In this document: piece by piece, positions 24,850 to 39,118 of the stretch
Layout of the letters: every line of letters starts with the position of its first letter
Position numbering within the stretch: position 1 is the first letter of the stretch
DNA from: Chondrosia reniformis
Lineage: Eukaryota; Porifera; Demospongiae; Chondrillida; Chondrillidae
DNA: 64,000 nt
Assembly: GCA_947172415.1 (NCBI GenBank)
Contig: OX359194.1
Span: 8,642,401 to 8,706,400, forward strand
Reading direction: 5' to 3'
Position numbers and translations under genes: made by a program
The notes under the pieces: generated by a model
What the model was told of the DNA's origin: nothing
Seen by the model: only the letters and a program-made list of their open reading frames with translations
The model's database searches: none

Positions 24850-25890
24850 GCTAACCCTAATTGCGTAATACTATAAATGGCCGACCTTGAGTAGGTATAT
24901 ATAAGAGTGAAATACGGTACTTCATATATTTCTGAAAATTAGAACTCTTTGAAAGATTTCTTATACACATGGATATGCACTGTGTAGTACTTGATTGTTG
25001 TTGAAGCAGTATTTATCCACATATATAATATGGATGTCGTTAAAGTGAAATTTTGCCGATCGACGGCCAACGAAACTCCAAAGAAAAAAAGTTGGACCAT
25101 ACCGAACGCTACCATCCACGACGCTCAGAGGCCGGGATCGGTGGTAACGCTCTGCCGAGTTGAGCTTTGGGTGTCACTTGCGTGAGAAGAACCAGTTCTT
25201 CTCGATATGGCCGACTCATATGAATCCTTAAAGATATCAGATGCCAATCCCACATTACGTGGAACCCCCCCGAAATCCGGATTATTGGTGAGCACGTCTC
25301 TATGGCACCAACCGATTAGGAGACAGCTTCAGAGTCTAAGCGCTACCAACCTCTATGGGAACCGCAACCACCATAGAGATGTGTCCAGGTAGGCCTACTT
25401 TATAAGGTTTTGCGCTTCTATTTAAACAAGAAAATTTCAAAAGGAAACGATTGTGGTTGGCGCTATTCCATACTTAAGAATAGGGAAAAATGTAGTCAAA
25501 TTATATCGAGTTAATTCGGGATAAGTGCATCGTTCCAAGCCATTTTAAAGGCATATGCAGTATTCGTGGTTCATCTAGAAACTGTGAAAAATGGATAGAA
25601 TCCTGTAAGTGTCTTGATTGACGGAGGAGAAGTACTTTTCTGGTCCCACGTAGAAACGATTTTAGCGAGAGGTGTTCCGATATGAACGTAAACTAGTATA
25701 ACCAGCCACACTCAATCTCAATTGCTGTAATAGTATAATGGCTACCTGCCTCTATATAAAGACCTTCTGATAGCTGCGTTCTGGACTGTTTCTGCGTGTT
25801 TCTAGTTGCCCCATTCATGTCAAATCATTTTAACTTGGTATGCCGATAATTTCCATAATAGTATCGCACGATATAAATGCTACACCATTA
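24850..25890 (-). repeat. inverted, older copy of the satellite-embedded element
   Basis: Reverse-complement of the element. Its arms differ from the forward copies at about one base in five (for example 24995-25090), but the ~305-bp core at 25094-25400 differs only by a 2-bp insertion near 25230. It is flanked on both sides by C-type monomers and interrupts one at ACATTA, the same monomer position that borders the forward copies. From about 25530 to 25890 it carries extra sequence absent from the forward copies. A 51-codon frame starting MDVVKVK lies at 25030-25185; its equivalent in the forward copies is also open. No protein family recognised. Confidence 0.75.
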
Positions 25891-26640
25891 AAGGTCGTAT
25901 AGCAGTAATTTAAAGTACATTAAGTGCTGTAACTCTTCCAAATGAAGAGATATGAATCTGAAACTCTATGTCAGTGTTCACAGAGATGTATGAGAGATTT
26001 TCAATGAGTTTTGCAAATTTTGATATCTACTCAAATTTGCTCTATCTCTCACCATACATTAACTTCGTATAGCAGTAATTTAAAGTACATTGAGGGCTGT
26101 CACTTTATCAAATGGAGAGATATGAAGCTAAATCTTTGTGTCAGCATTCACAGACATCTATAGAACATGTCCAATGGGTTTTTGAAATTTTGATGAAACT
26201 TAAAATTTGCCCTATCTCTCACCATACATTAAATTTGTATACCAGAATTTAATGTACATTGAGGGCTGTCACTCTATCAAATGGAGAGATATGAAGCTAA
26301 ATCTTTGTATCAACATTCACAGACATCTATAGAACATGTCCAATGGGTTTTTGAAATTTTGATGAAACTTAAAATTTGCCCTATCTCTCACCATACATTA
26401 AATTTGTATACCAGAATTTAATGTACATTGAGGGCTGTCACTCTATCAAATGGAGAGATATGAAGCTAATACTTTTTGTCAGCTTCCAAAGACATCTATA
26501 GAGCATGGCCAAAGAGGTTTTGAAATTTTGATTGAACTTAATATTTTCCCAATCTCTCTCCATATATTAACTTCATTTATCAGAATTTAGTGTATATACA
26601 TTGAGGGTTGTAACTCTAGAGATATGAATGATGGCTTTCC

Positions 26641-27089
26641 TAGCTATGGTGACGGAAGAACCAAAGTTGCAAGCCCTCCTAATGGAGGATTTCCGTTGCC
26701 ATCCAGGTTGGGTATGCTATGTCGGTAATTGCATCCCTCCCTATCAGTGCAGCAGTCAACATTGATTTTATGGTTTAATGTGACTATGTGTATGTAGCTA
26801 GTTTTAATATTATTTTTTTAATAATATTTTTTAAAGTATATAATTCGTAATAATAATTATAAGATACATCCAAAAAAAGAAGAAAATGTTTATTGAAACA
26901 AGTTTTATAAGTCAGCCACGGGAGAGCCCCAGTCCTTTCTAGCTCCATGCATGTAAACTCTTAACTTGGTGTAAGCATTTAGACATATATGAAACATTTC
27001 CAAAGTGGTTTATAACTGCAGACCAGTGATTTTTTCTAAGAACGACGCGTTTCCCATGCAGTCGAGTACAAAGGGAACTCGATTAAAAA
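26641..27089. other. gap between satellite and COMMD9, nothing recognised
   Basis: AT-rich sequence including homopolymer-rich stretches at 26805-26880. No supported gene, RNA or repeat; the last part must hold the COMMD9 promoter. Confidence 0.5.
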
Positions 27090-28109
27090 ATGGCGTCAGA
27101 GCCATGCGCACTTGACTTGTTGTTAAAGGTATTCTAGTGAATGGATTATTGTTTAATTGTGTACAGTAGTTTAATCTCTGAAGGCATCTTCCAAAACGCA
27201 AGTGTCCGAGGTTTGTACGCAAGCCTTTCTACATAGGAATCAAGGTTAGATCGGCGCCCCTCCCTATGCATGGTTCGGTGCCTGTGTACCTTGACTCTCT
27301 GTACCTCTAGTGCCACAGAGATGCGTAGAAGGTGTGGCGGACACACTAGGGACCTCGGTAGGCGATACGAAACAGGTGAGTATATAGCAGAAAGGACGAA
27401 TATTGTCGCAATCTCTTATGCAATAAATTTGACATTGCATGCCAATCCAAGATGTTTATAGTTTTGAGGAGAGTTATCAAGAGTGTTTTATTTGAAGGAA
27501 GCACCGACGTAGCAAATGTAAAATCATTAATTCCTGGTTGGTGAATTGCGTCATAATTCTTTGAATGAATATGAAATGAAACTTTTGTCCATTATGATTA
27601 GCTTCTACAAACGGTAACCTGAAGAAGTTACTCTCAGAAATTATTGTCCAAAACGCGTGAGTACTCTCTGCAGTGTGTATAGTGGTGTTGCCTGTCACTC
27701 TGTCTATTTCTACATAGGCCGCAATGGAGGAGTTCTTTGATACAACAGCAAGGTCAGTTATGTGTAATAAATTTATTGTCCTTCTTAATGACATGTCAAT
27801 TCTGTAGCCTCGCTGCCTCAGCTGTTGGATTTTGACTGGCGTGTGGATGTGAAGACGTCATCAGATTCCCTCTCCCGAATGGCCACCCCAACTTGTTTGC
27901 TGCAAATGCAGGTGCTTAAAGGATTATGCCAAATGGTTTGAAGTGCTTTGAGACATCTCATCCTTTAGATTCAGGAGCCAGCCTCTGATTTGGGGTCCCT
28001 GCCACCAGTCAACAATGTCACTGTAGAACTCTCAAAGGAGACCTTGGATGCAATGTTGGATGGCCTCGGTGCCATCAGAGATCAGCTTGCCTCTGTGGCC
28101 AAATCATAA
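27090..28109 (+). CDS. COMMD9: COMMD9
   Basis: A COMM-domain protein, a subunit of the Commander complex that recycles membrane cargo from endosomes. Eight small exons join in phase to 194 residues (human ~198): 27090-27128, 27184-27244, 27311-27375, 27452-27536, 27602-27656, 27718-27752, 27808-27911 and 27969-28109. Diagnostic segments: LLLKASSK at the N-terminus; then the COMM domain with LPQLLDFDWRVDVKTSSDS, SRMATPTCLLQMQIQEP and VTVELSKETLDAMLDGLG, nearly identical to mammalian COMMD9. Exon 4 uses acceptor CCAAG at 27451; the nearby TTATAG would put a stop in frame. AATAAA occurs at 28166-28171. Each exon is under 145 bp, so most are missed by single-frame ORF searches. Convergent with the Tctex1 gene 103 bp downstream. 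Confidence 0.93.
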
Positions 28110-28212
28110 GACTAGATGGAATATAAGTGTGTTTATAATCACATTTAATTAACTTGATTATTTACAATAAAATGATTATTGGTCAATCAAAGTGAGTCCC
28201 TTTCAGTGTGTG

Positions 28213-28755
28213 TCACTCAAAGTACAGCACATATACCACACCCAGTGCAAACAGGCTCTGGTTGCAGTACACTCCACTTGCAAAGCTGTCAAACTGCTTG
28301 TTCCAAAGGCATCTGCTGCCAATTCGAGTGGTCTGCCTGCAGTCCTCTCCGAGGTACACTGTACACACAATTTTGTAACGCGACAGTGATAGACCCTTAA
28401 TCTTCTCTTTAATCAGGTCACAAAGTGTTAAGCTCCAGCTCTTTACTTCACTCTGAGCATAACACTTGTCCCTCAAGTATCCTTCTAGAGTGCTTTCAAT
28501 GGCCTTTTGAATCACCCCAGGGTGGAGCTGTTTGGAGGGCTGCAGCTGGTAGGTGTTCTCGAAGAGTGGTTGAGCAGTGGCCCCTCTGGACTCCGGAAGT
28601 GGAGTCTCAGTGTTCAGCAGTAAAACATCAGTTTTGCCTGAACAGAAGGCATCAAATTCTTGTTCAGTAATGACGTCACTCTTTGATTTGTCCTTCTTCT
28701 GTTTGGATCCCGAAATGTCTCGAATTCGGTTTGCGTCTTTAATAACTTGCTCCAT
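28213..28755 (-). CDS. Tctex1-type dynein light chain (DYNLT5-like)
   Basis: A single-exon gene of 180 residues. The C-terminal ~115 residues form a Tctex1 domain: NTYQLQPSKQLHP opens it, then KEKIKGLSLSRYKIVC, GSRCLWNKQFDSF and a terminal SLFALGVVYVLYFE, typical of the family's last strands. Tctex1 proteins dimerise and bind dynein intermediate chains in cytoplasmic or axonemal dynein. The N-terminal ~65 residues are charged and probably disordered. It looks closest to the TCTEX1D1/DYNLT5 group, but DYNLT2/4 relatives cannot be excluded by eye. Its start is 72 bp from the divergent COA7 start. Confidence 0.87.
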   Translation of the reverse strand: MEQVIKDANRIRDISGSKQKKDKSKSDVITEQEFDAFCSGKTDVLLLNTETPLPESRGATAQPLFENTYQLQPSKQLHPGVIQKAIESTLEGYLRDKCYAQSEVKSWSLTLCDLIKEKIKGLSLSRYKIVCTVYLGEDCRQTTRIGSRCLWNKQFDSFASGVYCNQSLFALGVVYVLYFE

Positions 28756-28827
28756 CTAGTAATTGTGTTTGGCAGCACCTCGCACCTACAGCAAGTGATA
28801 ATTATATTCATTGATAGCCATTAAGAA
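28756..28827. promoter_or_regulatory. 72-bp spacer between divergent Tctex1 and COA7 genes
   Basis: The start codons are separated by only 72 bp, so the 5' UTRs and promoters must be shared or overlap. No motif recognised; inferred from orientation. Confidence 0.45.
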
Positions 28828-29599
28828 ATGGCGTCCGGGACTGGTAGAATTAAACTTATTGAAGAGAAGCAAGCGAAGGAACAAATGAAAAGCATATTTG
28901 TAGAAGCATCTCACGCTTGTAACATTGAAGAGAATCCAGAAGGTATTCCCATCCCCATATTGTGCTACCATGGACTTAATTGGTCTATTGGTCCACAGCT
29001 TGCCATCAGCTTGGAGTGTACTACCATGCGGTCGAGAAGAAGGCTACGGAAGCGTGGAAAGTGTTTTATGATAACTGTATGAAGCGCGACTTTGCAGAGA
29101 GTTGTCTTACAGCAGGAAATGCTTTGTTAACTGGAAATGGTGAGCATTAATTAGAGACGTGTCACAAAATTAGCTGATATAGAGTTTGCAGCTCCTGTTA
29201 CTCCTAGGGTGCCCAAGAGATCACGACAAGGCATTGCAAGTGTTCAGTAAAGCTTGTGATAATGAGAATTTTGGAGCCTGTAACAATGCAGGACTTGTTC
29301 ACCAGGATAGGGGTGAAATGGAGGAAGCAATGACTGCATTTCAAAAGGCCTGTAGTGGAAAGTTCAGAAACGGTTGCTTCAACCTCAGCGTTGTACATCT
29401 GAAAGGCATAAGGGGAGTACCTGTTGACATGGAGAAGGCTCTGGAATATGCTGTGAAGAGTTGTGACTTGGGCCATGCGTGGGGCTGTGGCAATGCCAGC
29501 AGGATGTACAAGCTTGGGGATGGCGTTGAAAAGAACAGTGAACTGGCAGATGCTTTTTTAAAAAAAGCTAAAAATTTAATGATTCATACATTGACTTGA
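28828..29599 (+). CDS. COA7: COA7 (Sel1-repeat cytochrome c oxidase assembly factor)
   Basis: A Sel1-like repeat protein of the mitochondrial intermembrane space that supports complex IV assembly. Three exons (28828-28942, 28999-29139, 29208-29599) join to 215 residues (human 231). Repeats are Cys-rich and spaced ~36-40 residues: CHQLGVYYH, SCLTAGNALLTGNGCP, ACNNAGLVHQDRG, GCFNLSVVHLKG and GCGNASRMYKLGDGVEK; the last is nearly identical to vertebrate COA7. The paired cysteines fit the oxidative intermembrane-space fold. The C-terminus is slightly shorter than in vertebrates. Confidence 0.92.
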
Positions 29600-29744
29600 T
29601 GACATTTTAGCTATTAATAGAACGCAAGGTGACGTCATACTACTCAGCTGAAACGTGGCATCGTAGGACAGGCTGCTATATATATACTCATTCGTTTGTC
29701 TCGATAGCCAGTCGTCAAGGGGTGAACGTTAATCCGCGATAAGT
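29600..29744 (+). promoter_or_regulatory. VCP upstream region with a CRE-like palindrome
   Basis: The 145 bp between the COA7 stop and the VCP start contains TGACGTCA at 29630-29637, the consensus ATF/CREB site, and TATATATA near 29680. Their function is inferred. Confidence 0.4.
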
Positions 29745-33836
<4,092 letters not shown>

Positions 33837-34007
33837 CAGCTTTAACATGATAACTAACTTCTGTTTGTCTTTGGAGAAATAGTAACAACTTGATAGTTAA
33901 TCGCTCGTATAAATATATTACCAACTAAGTTGATCGGTTCTATTTATGAATAATTAGTGAACATTGATATACACAAAAGGGGATATATGTTGAATGTGAA
34001 TGAATTG
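33837..34007. other. intergenic, VCP and glycosyltransferase 3' ends
   Basis: 171 bp between two convergent stop codons; AT-rich, no gene. It holds both 3' UTRs. Confidence 0.6.
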
Positions 34008-36333
34008 TTATTCAGACCACAATCCTTTGTGGTTGGACCACATTCCTTTGTGAGAGTGGTAGTTGTGTAGCAGGCCTGGGTATTTGTGTCGAAACACTTC
34101 CAGCCCCTTGGCAACCAGTCTGTGGATGGAGAGGGACTGTCTTAGGGTTCTGCACTTGCAAAGTAATAGTTTAATATGATTGGTATATAGAAGAGTGCCT
34201 CTGTCCCGCAAGTGGGTGGCTGAATGAATGTATACTTGTGCTGTACCTGTCCATGCAGTCCCAGTCCTCTCCGCCCCATACTTCACCATATTCTTCAACA
34301 TTTTCACCTCCAATGGCCACCCAATCAGATTTGTACAGGCTCATCAGTCCGTACCCCTTCAGTTCCCACACTCCTATATAGACGCACAACAAGGCAAAGG
34401 TTAGGGAGCACACAAGCATGTCAGAAAGTGTACCTCGCATAAAACTCTTGCTAAATCCCGCTTCCAGTCTAAACACCTCAGGAGTGTAACCCATGCGACC
34501 TTGTATGGTGTGCTGCACAGATACACATACACAGGCAGTACATATACTAAACAACATCGGACACTACAAATCTTTTGAGTTGCACAGAACAAGGAAACCT
34601 TACTTTTCTGATGGACTGCAGCATACCACTCGGAATATCCAGATGCAAATCAATTGTCATTACAATTTCATTTGGATCCTACAAAGATCACAACATTTGC
34701 ATCACTGGCTGAGAAAGGCCCTTGTCGCACGACCAACTCACTATCACCCAGTCTATCCCGGCCTGGAGCCCTCTGGCTCGCTCAAAGTTTCCTTCCAAGG
34801 TCAACAGTTTATACATTTGGCTGAAGGAAACACACTTTGGTAAACACTTTTAAACAATTTACACATGAAGAGCTCACGGCTTCAACTTGCTTGCTTCCAG
34901 GATCTCCTGGATGTCCACGTCAGTGCTATGAAAGTCAACAATTACCAACACTAAATTCTCATCTCCAGTTTTCAAGTAAATCTACAAAGAGGACAAGTGT
35001 AGTTGGCCAGAAGGGGGGCGCCAGTATAACTCACGTCTTCAATGTTGTCTACAAGATATTTAATCCACGCAGCACCATTCTTCACAGCAATAACAATATT
35101 AATCCGACTCCCAGGGTTCCATTGATGGCCCTTTATTGAGCACATTTCAAAATCTGAACTCAATTCTGTCTCTTTAAGAACAAAATACTGTGATATGTAT
35201 GTTGGATTGGGTGAGGTGGTCCAGAGTATTTCCTGTAGATTGATACAGGACACAGCATCCTATGCAACCCTTGTTATGCAATTGGACAACTAACAGCATC
35301 CACAATAAGTCGCCACATTTTTAATTCATTTTCCTCAAAAGTGGCGGCATTGGGCGTGCTCTCAAGCAAACGAATCTTTAACTCACTAAAACTATCAAAA
35401 TAAGGAAACTGACTAAATAAGGAAATAGGGTCTAGTAGTACTCACGTCTTATAATTCTTCATGAGGGCATCCTTCAAAATTCCTTCAACAGCATTCACAA
35501 TCTAAGTATACAGCACAAACCAGTTTACAAACCAGTTTACACCAGTTCAGGTACTAAGTGTGGAGAAATATACCTTAGCTGGAACCAGGGGATTCCCCCC
35601 ATCATCTGCATTCACAAACAACCTCCAAGTGTGATCATCTGGGTACGTACTCGACTCAAACACCTCTAGATACCCTTCATACTTCTCAACCGTGTGCTCT
35701 CTGGCATAACTGGGATGGTATTCACATTCAGGCAGTATTTCTTTTAAAACAGTAACTACAAAAAGTCGAGCAAAGGGAAAGAAATAAGTGGAGCAAATCG
35801 AATGTAATTAGGGTTAGAGGTAGTGGGTGGGATTAGAGGTAGTGGGTGGGATTAGAGGTAGTGGGTGGGGTTAGAGGTAGTGGGTGGGATTAGAGGTAGT
35901 GGGTGGGATTAGAGGTAGTGGGTGGGGTTAGAGGTAGTGGGTGGGATTAGAGGTAGTGGGTGGGGTTAGAGGTAGTGGGTGGGATTAGAGGTAGTGGGTG
36001 GGGTTAGAGGTAGTGGGTGGGGTTAGAGGTAGTGGGTGGGGTTAGAGGTAGTGGGTGGGATTAGAGGTAGTGGGTGTGGTGGAGTTAGTGCATCACGGAG
36101 TTATTGGAATGCAAACTTACAGTCCTTCAGAACTTGATCTCCTACATAAGGTACTGACTGCATATTTACTACAACTATCGAGAGAGAGAGATTCATGCTA
36201 AATACGTAAAGCTATGTATTTGAGAGTATTGCGACTCACATGATAATAGACGAAAACGATAATAAAAAAGTACAACTAGACAAATACTAGCCAGTAGAAT
36301 GTGTTTATAATAAATTACTAAGTAGTACATCAT
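34008..36333 (-). CDS. CHGN-family glycosyltransferase (chondroitin GalNAc-transferase-like), type II membrane
   Basis: A Golgi-type II membrane protein. Exon 1 (36333 down to ~36241) encodes a short cytosolic start and one hydrophobic segment (ILLASICLVVLFYY). Later exons encode a stem (EYHPSYAREHTVEKYEGYLEVF region) and then a catalytic domain of the CHGN type: INIVIAVKNGAAWIKYLVD, LVLVIVDFHSTDVDIQEIL, EGNFERARGLQAGIDWVI, a D-rich segment IVMTIDLHLDIP in the place of the DXD, then YKSDWVAIGGEN and WGGEDWDCMDR, the usual C-terminal WGGED signature. It ends VFRHKYPGLLHNYHSH before TAA at 34008-34010. The family transfers GalNAc or GlcA to chondroitin or related glycans. CSGALNACT and single-domain CHPF-like members cannot be separated by eye. 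An intron at 35760-36110 holds a 19-bp repeat. Confidence 0.8.
35812..36080. repeat. 19-bp minisatellite in the glycosyltransferase intron, ~14 copies
   Basis: Units GTGGGTGGG(A/G)TTAGAGGTA, 19 bp, with one alternating A/G position. It lies between the exons at ~36120 and ~35760 of the minus-strand gene. G-rich on the plus strand. Confidence 0.95.
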
Positions 36334-37081
36334 TCTCTTCTGAAACAAAAGCAGAGCTCTAAAGAAAGAAAGAAAGATTGTAAATTACGTTATAAGTAAT
36401 ATCCATAAAAGTTTATTTACGCCATTTTTAGCTGAAACGTCATACTACAGTCTCTTTGGTTCCTTGCGGACTATCTGCATTGGAATTGACAGGCCAAACC
36501 ATACATCAAAACTACCACAAAATAGTCGGGGGCGTCCTTCTTACTATATACGTACATGTGATCCTGTAGTTTACGTATCCGGAGATAGAATAATCTGACG
36601 TGTCCGACCACGGTTCTTCCGGTAACCGTTCTTCCTCCTGGTACTGACGAAATGACGTCATAGCAAAATGGAGGAAGAACCGTGGTCGGGCTATATACGT
36701 CAGACTAGAGATAGAATGGAATCCCGCCTATAGAAGTGGCAATGTGTAATAACTATTTTTGTTTGCCAACTGTAATCGAGTGAATTATTGATGAGCAAGA
36801 TATCCAAATTAATGTCCTTAGGACTAACTATTATGTTGCTTGGCCCCTAGTGGTTGCTGTCCTTGCAAATATGGAGTAGGAATGACGTCATAACAATTTA
36901 TACACAATACACGCTTTATTATTATACAAATATGGTTATTAAGGTACTTTTTTTGGGAGAGTACCTAATTACAGTAACATCACAGCTTTTGGAAGTGGAT
37001 TATACCCTTTAATCCACACAAGATCGCACCAGAGAAGAATATTTATAATTCTTGGTATGAAACATTCAATGCTTCTTGAGA
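36334..37081. other. gene-free region between glycosyltransferase and TRAF
   Basis: 748 bp with no supported gene. It contains a foldback element (36582-36717) and two TGACGTCA palindromes (36653-36660, inside the element, and 36883-36890), and should hold both divergent promoters. Confidence 0.6.
36582..36717. mobile_element. short MITE-like foldback element with 10-bp target duplication
   Basis: A ~116-bp unit (36592-36707) is bordered by the direct repeat GAGATAGAAT (36582-36591 and 36708-36717). Its ends are inverted copies of TCTGACGT followed, after a spacer of unequal length, by CCGACCACGGTTCTTCC. The element has no coding capacity. A 9-11 bp target duplication is typical of Mutator-like (MULE) elements, so a MULE-derived MITE is the best guess; the family is inferred. 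Confidence 0.7.
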
Positions 37082-38981
37082 ATGGCTGTTACATTGTCGA
37101 GACGCGGCTACGATTTGTCAAAGGATCTTACGCCTGGCCTGCAGGACAGGGAAGTGTACCTGTGTTCTAAGTGTCGGCTGGTCATGAGAGATCCGGTACA
37201 GAGTCTCTGCGGGCACCGCTTCTGCGAGGGATGCATCACTGAAGTGTGGAGGTAAGCCATGATATAAGTGGGTGAGTGAGAATGAAGATTTAAATAAATT
37301 CCGCTTGTGTTTCATTAGAGAAGATAGGAGGTGTTCAGCTCATGATTGTAACGAGGAGCTTCCTTCGGATTATGAAAATGGCAAAGATGTTGTTAGTTTG
37401 ATACATTCAAATATGTAGACATTGCTAACGACACTGTTTAAACATCTCTACTCTTCCTTCCAATATATAGTACTTTTATCCGGATCATTATCTAAGAAAG
37501 AAACTTAATGGACTGACTGTTAACTGTAAGCACTCGGGCTGTACCTGGAAGGGGGCGATCACCAAGTGGGAACTTCATATTGGAGAATGTTCACTTTCAT
37601 TGCAGACGTGCTCAAGTTGTGACAAGCAAGTGTTCAAGAAAGAAGTAAGTAAACAAAATGACCTTTTCAGCTGTGATCTAGACTGAAGTCGGACCAATTT
37701 GTTTCATCTTTCTCTTTAGATGGAGGACCACGAGAGAAACTGTCCAAAAGCTTTAAGACAGTGTATCTTGTCTGGCTACGGCTGTTTGGAGCAAAAGGTA
37801 TTTTGATGGAATGATTGTACATTTCTTAAGACAATCACTAGTATGGATCATAAGGGTGAATCACTAGTATGTGAATCTCACACTAATTCAGAAACTCTTT
37901 AATACTACAGCATACACGTCTGTCACATTAGTTCCATAAAGACTCCACTAGTGAGTAACTAACGTACACTAACAAGTGAACCTGGAGAGTTGGTGTTTAC
38001 AAGTTCCATACACATTCCACTCTTACAAATGAGTTATGAATCGTGTGCTTTTGTGATACGTAGATGGAACAGAAGGAACTGCAGCGTCATTACTTGTCAG
38101 AGCAGGCCAAACACTTGAAGATAATATTGTCACTTGTTCAAGGAATTAATAAAAGTGGAAATATAAAGCTACGCCTAGAGCAACCGGAAGCCATGTTATC
38201 AATTATGTCGGCCGACTCAGGGTTCTCCTCAGTGGGGAAAAGTGTTCATGGGGATGAACAACCTGATGGTGAAGGTAGACTGCACAGTATCGACATTAAG
38301 AAATTACAATCCCAAATGAAAGCACTTGAAAAGAATGTAGAAATTATATCTACTGAGAAGAATACGCTGGAAAGCAAAGTATTAATTTTAACAAGAGAAA
38401 ATGATTCACTTTCTTTACAAGTTACTCAATTTAAGGAAAAGTTAGCTAAAACTGAAAAGACTATGGAAGATCTCACATTTCGGATGATGATGGAAGAAGC
38501 TCATAGCTTCAACGGACACATCATTTGGCGGATCCCCTCATTTGGGCAGCGCCAACAGGAAGCTAAATCAGGAAAATTTACATCTATATACAGCCTGCCC
38601 TTCTACACCAGTCGCTATGGTTACAAGATGTGTCTGCGACTGTACCCCTTTGGTGATGGTGCTGGGAGAGGGTCCCATTTGTCCCTCTTTCTGGTGATAA
38701 TGAAGGGGGAGTATGACGAGATCCTGGAGTGGCCCTTCAAACACAAGGTTACCTTCTCCCTGCTGAACCAGAAGGGGTCAAAGGACATTGTTGATGCCTT
38801 TAGAGCGGATCCCCAAAGCTCTTCCTTCAGAAAGCCTGTTTCAGACATGAACGTTGCAACAGGCTGTCCTAAGCTAGCAGCTCTCGACACGCTAGAGGAA
38901 AGAGGTTTTGTGTTAAACGATGTTATTTTCATTAGAGCTCAGATTGACTCTTTCAATGGTAGCAAGTTAGGGCCAAGGTGA
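37082..38981 (+). CDS. TRAF family adaptor/E3 ligase (RING, TRAF zinc fingers, coiled coil, MATH)
   Basis: A TNF-receptor-associated factor type protein linking receptors to NF-kB/MAPK signalling. Domains in order: RING (CSKCRLVMRDPVQSLCGHRF, CEGC, then CSAHDC), two TRAF-type zinc fingers (CKHSGCTWKGAITKWELHIGEC and CSSCDKQVFKKEMEDHERNC), a further Cys-rich stretch, a coiled coil in the long last exon (MKALEKNVEIISTEKNTLES), and a C-terminal MATH/TRAF-C domain starting FNGHIIWRIPSFGQRQQEA with FYTSRYGYKMCLRLYPFGDG and DDVIFIRAQID-like end. Start ATG at 37082; stop TGA at 38979-38981. The last exon (from ~38064) holds both coiled coil and MATH. The full set of RING plus MATH is as in TRAF2/3/5/6; which subtype it equals is not decidable by eye. 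Confidence 0.9.
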
Positions 38982-39118
38982 TCGTGTACTTCTCAAACTA
39001 ATCCTCAACCTTAAGAAAGTAATTGTAATTGAAATTTATGTCGTTTATGTAAGATATACGTATATTACACATACATGCACAATATTCTAATTTATACAAA
39101 TACATATTTCAGTTGATT

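Larger units (their letters stand above)
12813..26640. repeat. satellite block of 169-bp monomers with higher-order structure
   Basis: Roughly 13.8 kb of tandem monomers, each 169 bp (spacing measured at 14162, 14331 and 14500). Landmarks in each monomer are CCCTATCTCTCACCATACATT, then AATGTACATT, ATCAAATGGAGAGATATGAAG and GTCCAATGGGTTTTTGAAA. Three subfamilies are visible: A (GAGGGCTGTCACT), B (TTTAGTGCTGTAACTC) and C (AAAGTACATTAAGTGCTGT). Monomers at both edges (12813-13003, 26480-26640) are clearly diverged; interior ones are nearly identical. Forward copies of a separate ~725-bp element interrupt the array at 13004 (partial), 16284, 19287, 21107 and 22589, and an inverted copy lies at 24850. 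Short open frames here recur with the repeat and are not genes. Confidence 0.95.

Noticed and set aside
13004-25400. Treating 13004 and 25180 as terminal inverted repeats of one 12-kb transposon
   Set aside because: The left copy is a truncated internal piece, the right copy extends beyond it with the other half of the element, and no transposase or target duplication was found.
35812-36080. Telomeric or interstitial telomere repeat
   Set aside because: Contains GGGATTAG-type words but the unit is 19 bp and not TTAGGG.
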